Under the pieces are notes generated by a model. The model made no database searches. It worked only from the letters and a program-made list of their open reading frames with translations, and was not told where the DNA came from. The translations under genes were made by a program, and so were the position numbers. From Chloroflexota bacterium (GTDB taxonomy: Bacteria; Chloroflexota; Dehalococcoidia; Tepidiformales; Tepidiformaceae), in assembly GCA_021823905.1 (NCBI GenBank), contig JAKALX010000183.1, positions 1 to 7,217 of the forward strand: a DNA stretch of 7,217 nt, given 5' to 3'. Each line of letters begins with the position of its first letter. Position 1 is the first letter of the stretch. Below are positions 1 through 4,554 of this stretch, in pieces.

Positions 1-546
1 GCTACCGTAACCGTGGTACTCGACCGTCCCGGAGCCGTTCTCGGTGACTGTCCCCGAGCCACTGATGTTGCCAACGATGACCGTGCCGTCGCCGGCGAAG
101 ATGAGGTTGTGCCCGGCGAGGTTGATGCCGCCGGTCAGCGTCAGCACCGAGGCGCCGCCCGTCACCGTGATGGTCAGATCGCCGCCGAGGGTGATCGGGT
201 TCGCGATCGAGGCCGAGGCCCCCGTGAGCGACAGGTTCGTGTCGACGGTGAGCCCGTTGCCGGTGATCGCGTAGGCGCCCTGGATGGCCACCGAGTCCAC
301 GTCGAGCCCCGTGAGGTCGTTGTTGGTCGGGCTGAGGCCGGCAGCCGGGAAGACGAGCTGGTCGCCGTTGGCGGGCACGCCATTGGGGGTCCAGTTGGTG
401 GCGACGTTCCAGTTCGCGCTGGCAGCACTCCAGGTGTGGGTCGTGGCCGCCTCCGCGGGGGCCAATTGCAGCGCAAGCAGGGCGCCGCCGAGGATCAGCG
501 CGAGGAACACCGCGCGCCGGCTACGGATGGTTGGATTCGTTGTCAT
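1..546 (-). CDS. Secreted beta-strand-rich surface protein (N-terminal part, runs off left edge)
   Basis: Reading leftwards from an ATG at 546-544, the frame stays open for 182 codons to the window edge, so the C-terminal part is missing. An SD-like GGAGG lies 9 nt before the ATG. Residues 1-34 form a classical signal peptide: a basic n-region (RSRR), a hydrophobic core (about 12-29) and an AEA-A cleavage site near 33-34. The mature part opens with a tryptophan/asparagine motif (HTWS..SANWNVATNW) and a PANGDQLVFP segment. It continues with repeated beta strands rich in Gly, Thr, Asn and Val, such as LTITVTGG, LTLTGGINL and GTVIVGNISGSGTV. This resembles proteins with autotransporter-associated beta-strand or beta-helix repeats, which are exported and sit at the cell surface or outside the cell. 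No catalytic motif is visible in the part present. A -10-like TACTAT lies at 583-578 on this strand. An adhesin or a polymer-binding protein are both possible; the exact role is unknown. Confidence 0.8.
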   Translation of the reverse strand, partial: MTTNPTIRSRRAVFLALILGGALLALQLAPAEAATTHTWSAASANWNVATNWTPNGVPANGDQLVFPAAGLSPTNNDLTGLDVDSVAIQGAYAITGNGLTVDTNLSLTGASASIANPITLGGDLTITVTGGASVLTLTGGINLAGHNLIFAGDGTVIVGNISGSGTVTENGSGTVEYHGYGS

Positions 547-577
547 ACGGGCCGCCCTCCGAAGAAGAGTCGTTTCG

Positions 578-583
578 ATAGTA
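578..583 (-). promoter_or_regulatory. Possible -10 box (TACTAT) for the secreted protein gene
   Basis: TACTAT on the minus strand fits TANNNT and lies 31 bases before the ATG at 546, with the SD GGAGGG between. No convincing -35 hexamer was found 16-19 bp upstream, so this is a weak call. Confidence 0.25.
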
Positions 584-686
584 CTCCCGCGGGCAAGGTC
601 CGGACGTTGCGGTTCGCTCACAACGAAGTGGGCCGGCCGGCCGGGAATGGCGATTGTGTCCACCATTTGTTCACCCGTGGTCCGGA

Positions 687-716
687 GTGACAACAGGCCT
701 CGCCTGGGCGTATAGT
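687..716 (+). promoter_or_regulatory. Sigma-70-like promoter, GTGACA-18 bp-TATAGT
   Basis: GTGACA (687-692) and TATAGT (711-716) each differ from the housekeeping consensus by one base and are separated by 18 bp. Transcription would start about 6-7 nt later, near 723. That is the first base of an inverted repeat and also of a GTG codon. It is the best promoter match I see in the window. Between this start and the coding sequence at 813 lies a terminator-like hairpin, so the promoter may drive a short RNA rather than, or as well as, the NYN gene. Confidence 0.55.
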
Positions 717-720
717 GGCT

Positions 721-745
721 CGGTGAGGCGGACACCACCTCACTG
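721..745 (+). repeat. Inverted repeat at predicted transcription start (5' hairpin or operator)
   Basis: GTGAGG (723-728) is the exact reverse complement of CCTCAC (738-743). Inside, GG (730-731) pairs with CC (735-736) around a three-base ACA loop, separated from the outer stem by a C/A mismatch. Outside, C721-G745 and a G722-U744 wobble could extend the stem in RNA, although these bases precede the predicted start. As RNA this would be a hairpin at the extreme 5' end; as DNA it is a 21-bp palindrome sitting where a repressor could block initiation. The sequence alone does not distinguish the two. Confidence 0.45.
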
Positions 746-801
746 GCAGGTTCGTGTATGCGCCCCGGCGTTGGGATTCGTCCCGAGGCCGGGTTTTGTT
801 T
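723..801 (+). ncRNA. Candidate small RNA or attenuator leader of about 80 nt
   Basis: A promoter-like pair predicts a 5' end near 723, and a strong stem followed by a T-run predicts a 3' end near 801, giving an RNA of about 80 nt with hairpins at both ends and a linker of about 18-20 nt. The upstream gene runs in the opposite direction, so the terminator cannot serve any upstream coding gene on this strand. It must act on a transcript born in this same intergenic region. Two readings fit: a free-standing small RNA, or a 5' leader that attenuates the NYN gene at 813. I recognise no known riboswitch or RNA family, and I found only a weak 4-bp alternative pairing that might act as an anti-terminator. 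A 26-codon reading frame (723-803) covers the same bases. Confidence 0.45.
764..801 (+). terminator. Intrinsic terminator: long GC stem with TTCG loop and T-run
   Basis: CCCGGC (764-769) pairs with GCCGGG (788-793). After one G/G mismatch (770/787), TTGGGA (771-776) pairs with TCCCGA (781-786), including one U-G wobble, around a TTCG tetraloop (777-780). That makes 12 pairs, immediately followed by TTTTGTTT (794-801). This is the classic layout of a factor-independent terminator on the plus strand. The minus strand has no matching T-run, so it is not bidirectional. Confidence 0.7.
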
Positions 802-806
802 AGTAT
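801..806 (+). promoter_or_regulatory. -10 box (TAGTAT) for a probable leaderless start of the NYN gene
   Basis: TAGTAT is followed by exactly 6 bases and then the GTG start at 813. No SD-like sequence precedes this GTG, and an in-frame TAG at 801-803 excludes any earlier start for the same frame. The spacing is that expected for a transcript beginning at the start codon. The -35 region is poor (TTCGTC at 777-782, 18 bp away, inside the terminator stem). Confidence 0.4.
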
Positions 807-812
807 GGTCAG

Positions 813-1385
813 GTGCCAGAGCGTGTAGGCATCTTCATCGACGGCGGATACCTCGACCATCTCCTCCGAAGCGCCGGCATTTTCGGCAAGTTGGACTATC
901 GGGCGTTTGCGGAGGCTCTTCGAGGTGACGGAGATCTCCTCAGGGCCTACTACTACCATTGCTTGCCCTGGCAATCCCCTCAGCCAACTCCCGATGAGTC
1001 ACTCCGTTTCGCGAACATGCAGCGGTTTCTCGACACGTTGGACCGGACGCCTCGCTACATCGTCCGCCAGGGCAAGCTCGCGAGACGTGGCCAACGGCCG
1101 GACGGAAGCCCGATCTTCGAACAGAAACAGGTTGACATCCTGATGGCGACCGACATCGTCCTGCTGAGCGCCAAGCGCCAGGTGACCGAAATAGTCCTGG
1201 TGAGCGGCGACAGCGACTTTCTCCCTGCAGTTCGGATCGCCAGGGATGAAGGCGTGGTGGTCAAGCTCGCGCATGGCACGGGCAACGACCGGCCGCACAA
1301 TGACTTGTGGGACACGGCGGACGAGCGCCTGGAGCTAACGGCAACCTGGTTTGGGCGGTGCCTGCGCCCGGCGTTGCCACCTTGA
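813..1385 (+). CDS. NYN-domain (LabA/DUF88-type) putative ribonuclease
   Basis: A 190-residue protein that is essentially a single NYN domain, the PIN-like nuclease fold. The acidic residues expected for metal-dependent RNA cleavage are visible: D10 in GIFIDGGY, D108 and D114 in QVDILMATD, and D133 and D135 in VSGDSDFLP. Known NYN proteins are thought to act on RNA; bacterial LabA/DUF88 members are mostly uncharacterised and the substrate here cannot be named. The length fits a stand-alone domain without the C-terminal OST-HTH extension found in some relatives. The GTG at 813 is the first start after an in-frame TAG at 801 and has no SD, suggesting a leaderless message. A terminator-like hairpin and a stronger promoter lie just upstream, so the level of this putative RNase may be set by early termination. 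No operon partner is evident, since the next gene is 128 bases away. Confidence 0.88.
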   Translation: MPERVGIFIDGGYLDHLLRSAGIFGKLDYRAFAEALRGDGDLLRAYYYHCLPWQSPQPTPDESLRFANMQRFLDTLDRTPRYIVRQGKLARRGQRPDGSPIFEQKQVDILMATDIVLLSAKRQVTEIVLVSGDSDFLPAVRIARDEGVVVKLAHGTGNDRPHNDLWDTADERLELTATWFGRCLRPALPP

Positions 1386-1414
1386 GCGCGGTTGCAGCCA
1401 CCGTTCGTCCGCGC
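1386..1414 (+). terminator. Weak hairpin just after the NYN stop codon
   Basis: GCGCGG (1386-1391) and CCGCGC (1409-1414) form a perfect 6-bp stem with a 17-base loop, starting at the base after the TGA. There is no T-run, so termination here is uncertain and may need Rho or another factor. Confidence 0.25.
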
Positions 1415-1489
1415 GGGGTTCACCCTCTCTCCTCCTGATTTCTAATGGGTTTCCCCTGCGGAAGCCGCGCCGCCGGCCGATAGGCGTGC

Positions 1490-1507
1490 TAGGATTCGGG
1501 CGAGGAG
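1490..1507 (+). promoter_or_regulatory. -10-like TAGGAT and SD (GAGGAG) before the small membrane gene
   Basis: TAGGAT (1490-1495) would start transcription near 1502, and GAGGAG (1502-1507) lies 6 bases before the ATG at 1514. The SD is what decides this start. No good -35 is visible. Confidence 0.35.
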
Positions 1508-1513
1508 CGAGCG

Positions 1514-1711
1514 ATGCTTGGATTCAGTTGGGGCGCCTTTTGCATCTACATTGGGGCGCTGACGTTCATGGTTTTGGGTGGGTTCTTCGGGCTGCTCCAG
1601 AGCCACCATCCCGCCTTCCTGATACCGATCCTCCTCGGCCTCTTCTTTTTCTACCTCTGCTGGGAAGCGGTTGTCGGGCCGCCGGAGTCCGCGCCCCGGC
1701 GGCGCCGGTAA
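1514..1711 (+). CDS. Small two-helix membrane protein, unknown function
   Basis: A 65-residue protein with two hydrophobic segments, about residues 7-28 and 34-54, joined by a short polar turn (QSHHP, 29-33). The tail is proline- and arginine-rich and ends in RRRR. By the positive-inside rule, both ends would face the cytoplasm. Two cysteines (C10, C49) lie within the helices. A clear SD (GAGGAG, 6-base spacing) and the membrane pattern support a real gene despite its length. The overlapping longer frame on the same strand (1351-1863) lacks any such features and is rejected. I do not recognise a family. It is a single-gene unit as far as can be seen, facing the convergent stress-protein operon. 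Confidence 0.65.
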   Translation: MLGFSWGAFCIYIGALTFMVLGGFFGLLQSHHPAFLIPILLGLFFFYLCWEAVVGPPESAPRRRR

Positions 1712-1770
1712 GCGCGAGAGGCGCGGCATACGCCCCAACGCCCGGCCGGTGGTCAGAGCCTCTCTCTCCA

Positions 1771-1798
1771 CTTGCGCCTTCCGCCTTACGCCTACCAG
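1771..1798. repeat. Short heptanucleotide tandem repeat (CTTNCGC), array 1
   Basis: Four consecutive 7-base units read CTTGCGC, CTTCCGC, CTTACGC and the degenerate CTACCAG. They lie between the small membrane gene and the 3' end of the stress-protein gene. The same unit family recurs at 2843-2870. Confidence 0.5.
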
Positions 1799-1835
1799 GA
1801 ACCCTCAGACGTGACGTGACGGGCCGGCCTGCTGC

Positions 1836-2297
1836 CTACCGCTGCTTCCGGGCCTCGGGGTGACGAACGAGCAGGACAGGCCGATCGGCTGTTCGAGCCA
1901 CGCCCTCGGCCACGCTTCCCAGGAGTAGTCGCTGGAAGCCTCGCCGCCCGTGCGTGCCGATGACAATCAGGTCGGCGTTCCATTGCCGTGCATCCTCGAC
2001 GATCGCTTCCGGCACTGACGTCCCCAGTGCCTCGGGGGTTGCGGCCTCCGCGTCGAGGCCGGCGTTTTTCACAACAGCAACCGCGTCCCCGAGCACCTTC
2101 CGCGCGGACTCCAGTTCGGAATGCTCGACGGCGCCGAGGTTCACGCCCTCCGCCGACAGTGCGGCCGCGGGGATCTCAGCAACCACGACCAGCCGCAGTG
2201 TGGCGCCGGGCGTCTGGAGCGCGAGCCGGATCGCTTCTTGAAGCGCCGCCTGGGAGGTCTCGGATTCGTCAAGTGCCACCAGGATTCGATCGTACAA
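1836..2297 (-). CDS. Universal stress protein (UspA family), ATP-binding type
   Basis: A 153-residue single-domain USP of normal length. The N-terminus YDRILVALDESE is the usual first beta strand with the nucleotide-contacting D10. The C-terminal part carries the ATP-binding signature G-2x-G-9x-G-S (G114, G117, G127, S128), followed by the final strand RPVLLVRH. USPs with this signature bind ATP and are linked to survival under starvation, oxidative or respiratory stress; the specific role varies. The start is a TTG at 2297 with GGGGG about 8 bases upstream and no ATG/GTG nearby in frame. It lies 24 bases downstream of the TSUP permease gene on the same strand, so the two very probably share one transcript, and the USP may act on or sense conditions related to that transporter. 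Confidence 0.92.
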   Translation of the reverse strand: MYDRILVALDESETSQAALQEAIRLALQTPGATLRLVVVAEIPAAALSAEGVNLGAVEHSELESARKVLGDAVAVVKNAGLDAEAATPEALGTSVPEAIVEDARQWNADLIVIGTHGRRGFQRLLLGSVAEGVARTADRPVLLVRHPEARKQR

Positions 2298-2321
2298 CTG
2301 GGATTCCCCCTTTGCCTCGGG

Positions 2322-2684
2322 TCACGGGCCCCACACGGTGAATCGTACGCCCACCGCCACCAGGAGAACGCCGAAGGCTCGGCCGAGAACCGCCGCGGGC
2401 ACTTGTGCGGCGAAGCGCGCGCCGACGAACGCGCCGATGAACAGCCCAAGGGCGAGCAAGCAGGCCCACAGGATGTTGACCTCGCCGGCTCGCCAGTACG
2501 TGTAGGCGCCCAACGCGCCCACCGGCAGCAGCAGCGCCGCCAACGACGTGCCGGCGGCTTCCTTGAACCCGAGATTCAGCGCCAGCGTGAGCGTTGGGAC
2601 GATGATCAGCCCGCCGCCAATTCCGAAGAGTCCCGAGAGAATGCCGGCCACCAGCCCAAGGCCGAGAACGATGAACTGGTCCAC
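2322..2684 (-). CDS. Half-size TauE/SafE (TSUP, DUF81) family permease
   Basis: A 120-residue hydrophobic protein with about four membrane segments. It has one copy of the TSUP signature: LFGIGGG followed by LIIVP (about 19-30), then the AAGTSL element (about 43-48). Full-length TSUP permeases have about 250-270 residues with two such repeats, so this is a single-repeat version that would need to dimerise to form a complete transporter. Family members export or import sulfite, sulfoacetate and related organosulfur anions; the substrate here is unknown. I chose the GTG at 2684 because GGAGGG lies 9 bases before it; an upstream ATG at 2729 would add 15 polar residues with no SD. The following USP gene starts 24 bases after the stop, which indicates an operon. 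There is no sign of a second repeat in another frame nearby, so the short form looks natural rather than broken. Confidence 0.82.
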   Translation of the reverse strand: MDQFIVLGLGLVAGILSGLFGIGGGLIIVPTLTLALNLGFKEAAGTSLAALLLPVGALGAYTYWRAGEVNILWACLLALGLFIGAFVGARFAAQVPAAVLGRAFGVLLVAVGVRFTVWGP

Positions 2685-2794
2685 GCGTTGCAACCCTCCG
2701 CGCCACGATTCGTGGATCCGCCGCCACATCAGCGGATCAGCCTCATCGGCCTACCGCCAGCATAAAGCGCGAAGGGTACGCCGACGCGAAGTTT

Positions 2795-2818
2795 GACCGC
2801 CTCCGAACATAATGGCGG
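2795..2818. repeat. Small inverted repeat between the TSUP and DinB genes
   Basis: ACCGCC (2795-2800) and GGCGGT (2813-2818) are perfect reverse complements separated by 12 bases. It could be an operator for either divergent gene, but a 6-bp GC-rich match may be chance. Confidence 0.2.
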
Positions 2819-2842
2819 TGGTGCCGTGGAGGCGAGGGGCCA

Positions 2843-2870
2843 CTTACGCCTACCGTCTTGCGCCTCGTAG
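2843..2870. repeat. Short heptanucleotide tandem repeat (CTTNCGC), array 2
   Basis: Units CTTACGC, CTACCGT, CTTGCGC and the degenerate CTCGTAG keep the 7-base period of array 1. The stretch CTTACGCCTACC is identical to bases 1785-1796. The array runs directly into the -10-like box of the DinB gene. Confidence 0.5.
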
Positions 2871-2873
2871 ACT
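2868..2873 (+). promoter_or_regulatory. -10 box (TAGACT) for a probable leaderless start of the DinB gene
   Basis: TAGACT is followed by exactly 6 bases and then ATG at 2880. There is no SD. The spacing matches that seen before the GTGs at 723 and 813. The -35 region is not convincing. Confidence 0.4.
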
Positions 2874-2879
2874 CGCTCC

Positions 2880-3404
2880 ATGACCCAGGAACGAATCGAC
2901 CGCCTGCTCGCCACGCCGAAGGTGCTCGCGCATCTGGTTGTGGAGGCCGGCGACGCCGCCCTCGACGCCGAGCCGGCGCCCGGCGAATGGCCCGCGCGCG
3001 TCATTCTCGCCCACCTGCGCGACGACGAGTTTCTCTGCATGCGCCCGGCGCTCGAACGCGCGCTGGCTGAGGAAAACCCGGAGATCGTCCTTCTTGACGG
3101 CGCCCAGTGGGCCGCGCGCCGGAACCGTACCCGCGACCGCAAGGACCATCTCCTGGGCGACTTCGCCCTCCAGCGGCAGGCGAGCGTGGCGATCCTCCGC
3201 AGTCTTCGCGACGAGGACTGGGCGCGGACGTTGCGACACGCGCGTTACGGCGAGTTCACGATCTCCAGGCTGACTGACATCTGGCTGGCGCACAGCGGCG
3301 AGCACGTAGCGCAGATCGAACGCGCGCTGGGGACGACGCTCGCGGAGGTGCAGGCCCGGCGCGCGGTCTGGGCCGCCGGGTACCCCCGCCCGCCGGGGGG
3401 TTGA
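2880..3404 (+). CDS. DinB-like (DinB_2/YfiT superfamily) putative metal-dependent protein
   Basis: A 174-residue alpha-helical protein of normal length for the DinB/YfiT-like four-helix-bundle superfamily. The family's metal-binding triad is visible as H45 in ILAHLRDDE and H138 and H142 in LAHSGEHVAQIER, with E141 between the last two. Related proteins include bacillithiol and mycothiol S-transferases and many uncharacterised members; no cofactor-specific motif lets me assign a thiol here. The ATG at 2880 has no SD but has a -10-like box at the leaderless distance. The last codons (YPRPPGG) are proline/glycine-rich and lie in a GC-rich inverted repeat, so the C-terminus is probably disordered. 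The gene is convergent with the Tad-domain gene that ends at 3432. Confidence 0.85.
   Translation: MTQERIDRLLATPKVLAHLVVEAGDAALDAEPAPGEWPARVILAHLRDDEFLCMRPALERALAEENPEIVLLDGAQWAARRNRTRDRKDHLLGDFALQRQASVAILRSLRDEDWARTLRHARYGEFTISRLTDIWLAHSGEHVAQIERALGTTLAEVQARRAVWAAGYPRPPGG
3370..3385. repeat. 16-bp exact repeat, copy 1 (end of the DinB gene)
   Basis: GGGCCGCCGGGTACCC occurs here inside the last codons of the DinB gene and again at 4520-4535 just after the stop of the upstream Tad-domain gene. Both copies lie at gene 3' ends. Confidence 0.5.
3383..3399 (+). terminator. GC-only hairpin across the DinB stop region (weak)
   Basis: CCCCCG (3383-3388) pairs with CGGGGG (3394-3399) around a 5-base loop, ending just before the TGA at 3402-3404. 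There is no T-run beyond two bases, so a role in termination between the convergent genes is only possible. Confidence 0.2.
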
Positions 3405-3431
3405 CGGGTCGGGGGCTGTGCCTCTCTCTGG

Positions 3432-4406
3432 CTAGCGGAGGAGGCTCCCCCTGGCGACGAACTGGGCGATCGTCGCGGGCGGCTGAACGGTGCCGCTGGT
3501 GCTCGTCGTCATACCGGCTGGCGCGCGAGCGGAGCCGAGTACCTTGCCCGTGCAATGCTGCTTCGAACAGCCCGAGTTGACCTGTACTTCGACCCAGGCG
3601 GCGATGGTGAACGTCCGCGCGTTGGCGTTGCCAGAGGCCTTGCTCATCACCGGAATGACGATGGTGCTGCCGACGGCCGGCGGGGTTACGTTGCCGAGCC
3701 CGCCGTTGCTGGTCACGGTGCGGCTGTCGCCGACCTCGACGATGTCGGCTCCTTCGCCGTGGTCGATGTCGCCCTTGAAGTTGTTGCTGCCGTTGGCCGT
3801 CCAGTCGGGGCCTGTGGGGCTACCGTTGGCGCCCATCCAGCCCGTGTCCAGGAACGTGTAGGAGTTGCCTACACGGATGTGCAACGGCTGGCCGGCGTCG
3901 TCCGCGTTCACTTCGTGCGCTCGGGATCCGCCCCAGATAATGAATGGCGCGGTCTGGTTGATGTTGTAGCCCGTGATCGTCTTCTTGATGTATTTGGAGG
4001 CGGCGCTGGCGCTCGGTGTCGCACTGCTCAGGCCAACGACCTTCAGGAATGTGTAGTTCACCTGCTGGCTGAGGTTCACGGTAATCGTGTCGTAGGGGGC
4101 AGGGACGGACGCGCAGTTCGGACGGCATGCGGCGCCGGCGTACCCGTTCTTGGCGACGTAGCTGTCGGCGGCCGCGATGGCGGCTGTCGCTCCCGCGACG
4201 CTGCCGTCCAGATCCTGCGCACCAGCAAGCGCCGCCGCGTCGGCTGCTTTCTGGAGGTCGGCCTTCCGGTAGACCACCTGCCCGACGTCGATCGCCATGC
4301 CGACTAACCCGCAGAAGCCGGCAAGCCCCGCCGCGAATAGCACCAGCGCCTGGCCGTGTTCGGAGCGCGACCGTCGCCACAGGCGGAGGATGAACGATGG
4401 TTTCAC
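3432..4406 (-). CDS. Tad-domain (TadE/TadG-like) surface protein, downstream paralogue
   Basis: A 324-residue protein. After a basic leader (LRLWRRSRSEHGQ), residues about 20-39 form one membrane helix that runs into AIDVGQVVYRKADLQKAADAAALAGA, the hallmark of the N-terminal Tad domain of Flp/Tad pilus-assembly proteins. The remaining ~250 residues are beta-rich, Ser/Thr/Gly/Asn-rich and should lie outside the membrane. Two cysteine pairs, C94/C98 (CRPNC) and C280/C285 (CSKQHC), match positions in the neighbouring paralogue and could form disulfides. TadE/TadG proteins are pilus-associated minor pilins or anchors, but no other tad gene (ATPase, TadC, pilin) is in this window. I chose the GTG at 4406 because GGAGG precedes it by 8 bases; an ATG 45 bases upstream is less well supported. 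It lies 148 bases after the paralogue, probably the same operon or separately promoted. Confidence 0.85.
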   Translation of the reverse strand: MKPSFILRLWRRSRSEHGQALVLFAAGLAGFCGLVGMAIDVGQVVYRKADLQKAADAAALAGAQDLDGSVAGATAAIAAADSYVAKNGYAGAACRPNCASVPAPYDTITVNLSQQVNYTFLKVVGLSSATPSASAASKYIKKTITGYNINQTAPFIIWGGSRAHEVNADDAGQPLHIRVGNSYTFLDTGWMGANGSPTGPDWTANGSNNFKGDIDHGEGADIVEVGDSRTVTSNGGLGNVTPPAVGSTIVIPVMSKASGNANARTFTIAAWVEVQVNSGCSKQHCTGKVLGSARAPAGMTTSTSGTVQPPATIAQFVARGSLLR

Positions 4407-4517
4407 TGGGAGTTCCTCCCTTCGTGTCCGAGGGGTTTCCGCCTCCTGCAATGGTACGGTCGCGCCTGAGTGACGGCGGTGGAGAGGCCGTGGCCAGGTG
4501 GGAGAGGGCCGGTGGCT

Positions 4518-4547
4518 CCGGGCCGCCGGGTACCCGCGCCGGCCCGG
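4518..4547 (-). terminator. Strong GC hairpin after the upstream Tad-domain gene
   Basis: CCGGGCCG (4518-4525) and CGGCCCGG (4540-4547) form a perfect 8-bp stem with a 14-base loop that contains the palindrome GGGTACCC. It starts 7 bases beyond the TAG stop at 4555-4557 on the minus strand. There is no T-run, so it may be a partial terminator or an RNA-stabilising 3' stem within the operon. Confidence 0.4.
4520..4535. repeat. 16-bp exact repeat, copy 2 (after the upstream Tad-domain gene)
   Basis: Identical to 3370-3385 in the same orientation on the plus strand. It forms one arm and most of the loop of the hairpin at 4518-4547. Confidence 0.5.
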
Positions 4548-4554
4548 GGGACAG

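Larger units (their letters stand above)
4407..4554 (-). other. 148-base spacer between the two Tad-domain genes
   Basis: Read on the minus strand, it begins with a strong GC hairpin directly after the stop of the upstream gene. It holds a -10-like TACCAT at 4456-4451, which is weak because no -35 is visible, and ends with the SD of the downstream gene. No open frame of interest is present. The spacing and hairpin suggest that the second gene may be expressed at a different level from the first. Confidence 0.4.

Noticed and set aside
631..642. The palindrome GGCCGGCCGGCC as an operator
   Set aside because: It is a simple GGCC/GGCCGG run in GC-rich DNA with no partner site or position relative to a clear promoter.
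13..690. A 225-codon open frame on the plus strand
   Set aside because: Antisense to the secreted protein, whose signal peptide, SD and beta repeats are convincing. It also runs through the divergent intergenic region.
1809..1822. GACGT-GACGT-GACG short tandem run as a repeat element
   Set aside because: Only 14 bases and fewer than three units; there is no second occurrence in the window.
3555..4307. A 250-codon open frame on the plus strand
   Set aside because: Antisense to the downstream Tad-domain gene, with low-complexity composition and no SD.
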